Shown one piece after another: positions 24,221 to 26,022 of a DNA stretch of 26,022 bases; within the stretch, counting starts at the first letter, position 1; each line of letters opens with the position of its first letter. The notes under the pieces are model-generated. The model made no database searches, had not been told where the DNA came from, and saw only the letters and a list, made by a program, of their open reading frames with translations. The translations under genes were made by a program, and so were the position numbers. The stretch spans positions 1 to 26,022 of the forward strand of contig JAOTYV010000027.1 of assembly GCA_029861675.1 (NCBI GenBank), written 5' to 3'. The DNA is from Alphaproteobacteria bacterium. GTDB lineage: Bacteria > Pseudomonadota > Alphaproteobacteria > UBA8366.

Positions 24221-24268
24221 AGTGCTTGCTCCGATCGGAGTGAGGATGAGTACGGTAGTCTTACAGCG

Positions 24269-25984
24269 TCACCACCCGATTGCCCGCGATTGCCGCCTCG
24301 CGTCGGCGCCGCCGGCAATGCGGCCGGTCTCGCGGTCCTGCACTATGGCGCAGACCGAGCCTGCCTTGCGCGTGAGCTCGGGCCACCATTCGACCGTGTG
24401 TCCCTTGGCGGCAAGGTCCTCTCCGGCGCCGGCGTCGATGCGGTTTTCCAGGCGCAGCACGCCGGGTTCCGCCTGATGCGGCTCGAAGGAACTCGGGTGG
24501 CTAAAGGTGCTGAAGCGCGGCGCTTCGATGGCTTCCTGCGGGTCGAGGCCGAACTGATGGATATTCAGGAAGACCTGCAGCATCGCCTGGCATTGTACGT
24601 CGCCGCCGGGCGTGCCGAACGGCATGGTCATCTTGCCGTCGATCATCGCCAGAGCGGGGTTCGGGGTCAGGCGCGGCCGCTTGCCCGGCGCGATGGCGCA
24701 GGGATGGCCCTCGACCGCCCAGTTCTGCGAGCCGCGGCCGGATGCGACCAGTCCGAGGCCGGGGATGAGCGGGGAGGCGCCGCAACTGTCCGACGGCGTG
24801 ACCGAGAAGGCGTTGCCGTGCGAGTCAATTGCACAGGCATAGGACGTATCATGCTGCATGTAGGCGGGTGCGTGCAGCGCCGTCGAGTAGCTGGGACCGC
24901 CCGGCGCAAAACCGTCGATGGCGCCATGCGCCGGCATCTCCGGCCAGGCTTCGTCGCTTCGGATCATCTTGCGGCGCTCCGCGCTATAAGCGTCGGACAG
25001 CAGGATATCCAACGGGACGTCGACGAAACGCGGATCGGCGTAATAGCGCTCGCGATCGGCGAAGACGAGCTTGATCGCCTCCGATACGGTGTGGATGTAG
25101 TCGGCGGAATTATGGCCCATCTTTTTAAGATCATAGCCCTCGACCAGCGCCATCATCTGCAGCAGCGAGGGCCCCTGGCACCACGGCCCGCAGGTGTAGA
25201 CGTCGATGCCCCAATAGGTCCGCTTCACGGGATCCTCGATGGCGACGTGGAACTCACGCAGATCCTCTTCGGTGATCAGCCCGCCTTCCTCGCGGTGGAA
25301 TTTGGCGATGGCCTTGGCGATGTCGCCTTCATAGAATGCCGCGCGCGCCGCTTTCAGGCCCGCTTCGCGCCCGCTTGCGGATGCGGCGGAGGATTCCTCG
25401 TCCACCATGTATTGCAGCGACCGGGCAAGGTCCGACTGCACGAAATTTTCGCCGACTTCGGGCACGCGGCCGTTCGGCATCATGATCGCCATATTGCTGG
25501 GATAGTTGGCATAGCCATCCTTGGCGCTCTCGATGGTCCCGGCCATCGTCTCATGCATGCTGAAGCCTTCGCGGGCGCAGCGTATGGCTCCTTCGGCGAC
25601 CTCGCCGAAGCTCTTCGTGCCGTACCGCAGCAGGGCAGTGAGCCAGGCGTCCGGGGCCGCCGGGATTACTGAGCGGCGCACGCCGGCGGGCACGGTACCG
25701 TTGTGTTCGCGGATGAACAGGTCGAGTTCCGCCTTCTTCGGCCACCAGCCGAGGCCGCTGATCGTCACCACCTCGTTGGTCTCGGCGAGATACAGGATCA
25801 TCGGGGCCACGCCGCCGACATTGACGATATCGCTTTGCACCACGGCAAGGGTCATGGCCGAGGCCACCCCTGCATCGATCGCGTTGCCGCCATCCTCAAG
25901 GATATTGAAACCGGCCTGTGCGGCCAGATAGTGGCCGGCGGCGACCATATAACGGGTTCCAAGCATCGTCGGTTGATAGGGCAT
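24269..25984 (-). CDS. Gamma-glutamyltransferase-family protein (Ntn-hydrolase), paralogue B
   Basis: This 571-residue protein shares the same plan as paralogue A: GTRYMVAAGHYLAAQAGFNI, LEDGGNAIDAGVASAMTLAV, the predicted nucleophile Thr380 in HDTSYACAIDSHGNAFSV, and LTPNPALAMIDG with GTPGGDVQCQAMLQ. The post-nucleophile segment is 192 residues, exactly as in paralogue A, and about 60% identical to it by hand count without gaps. No signal peptide. The ribosome binding site is GGGAGAG before ATG 25984. The two genes are co-oriented 48 bases apart, likely an operon that begins at or beyond the right edge. They may form hetero-oligomers or act on related amides; this is inference. Confidence 0.92.
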   Translation of the reverse strand: MPYQPTMLGTRYMVAAGHYLAAQAGFNILEDGGNAIDAGVASAMTLAVVQSDIVNVGGVAPMILYLAETNEVVTISGLGWWPKKAELDLFIREHNGTVPAGVRRSVIPAAPDAWLTALLRYGTKSFGEVAEGAIRCAREGFSMHETMAGTIESAKDGYANYPSNMAIMMPNGRVPEVGENFVQSDLARSLQYMVDEESSAASASGREAGLKAARAAFYEGDIAKAIAKFHREEGGLITEEDLREFHVAIEDPVKRTYWGIDVYTCGPWCQGPSLLQMMALVEGYDLKKMGHNSADYIHTVSEAIKLVFADRERYYADPRFVDVPLDILLSDAYSAERRKMIRSDEAWPEMPAHGAIDGFAPGGPSYSTALHAPAYMQHDTSYACAIDSHGNAFSVTPSDSCGASPLIPGLGLVASGRGSQNWAVEGHPCAIAPGKRPRLTPNPALAMIDGKMTMPFGTPGGDVQCQAMLQVFLNIHQFGLDPQEAIEAPRFSTFSHPSSFEPHQAEPGVLRLENRIDAGAGEDLAAKGHTVEWWPELTRKAGSVCAIVQDRETGRIAGGADARRQSRAIGW

Positions 25985-26022
25985 GGCGGGTCTCTCCCTT
26001 GTGACCGCGCGACGGTGCGCGT

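Noticed and set aside
22475..25672. 1065-codon plus-strand open frame running antisense through both GGT-family genes
   Set aside because: It even crosses the gap between the two genes, but its two halves resemble each other only because the GGT genes are paralogues. No recognisable domain or good start.

Overview
The window is high-GC chromosomal DNA that most resembles an alphaproteobacterium (Rhodospirillales-like, inferred). The reasons are a four-subunit sarcosine oxidase operon in soxB-D-A-G order, a cytochrome c2-type protein, and a mosaic palindromic intergenic repeat of a kind common in that class. No rRNA, tRNA, transposase, integrase or CRISPR array was seen. The genes run off both edges or end very close to them.

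Left part (1-4371): the 5' half of a flavin reductase-family gene on the minus strand; a Phd/VapC-type toxin-antitoxin pair with a perfect palindrome over its promoter; a protein of unknown function with a possible NIPSNAP-like fold; and two paralogous exported proteins, each made of two PilJ-type sensor modules and nothing else. This stretch is visibly less GC-rich than the rest and looks accessory.

Middle (4392-14995): the sarcosine oxidase operon (minus strand), which oxidatively demethylates sarcosine to glycine and feeds one-carbon units to tetrahydrofolate. It is divergent from a TetR/CecR-type regulator that is translationally coupled to an RND efflux pump (membrane fusion protein plus inner-membrane transporter; no outer-membrane channel here).

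Right-middle (15092-19007): a second D-amino-acid-oxidase-fold flavoprotein, then a tight run of an AhpD/carboxymuconolactone decarboxylase-like protein, an Asp/Glu racemase-maleate isomerase-family enzyme and an HcaT-like MFS transporter. The run looks like a small uptake-and-conversion module for an organic acid of unknown identity.

Region 19000-21452 is the most unusual. A periplasmic cytochrome c gene is divergent from a gene for an exported protein with 18 Cys-Asn-Pro-Cys (CNPC) motifs fused to a cytochrome P460 domain carrying a CxxCH heme site. A strong terminator and a small Sel1-repeat protein follow. I propose a periplasmic redox/metal module; this is inference.

The end holds a BadI/MenB-type crotonase (plus) and two tandem gamma-glutamyltransferase-family paralogues (minus). 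Two copies of a ~100-bp intergenic repeat lie in the same orientation at 16333-16432 and 22366-22466, flanking the whole cytochrome/CNPC region.
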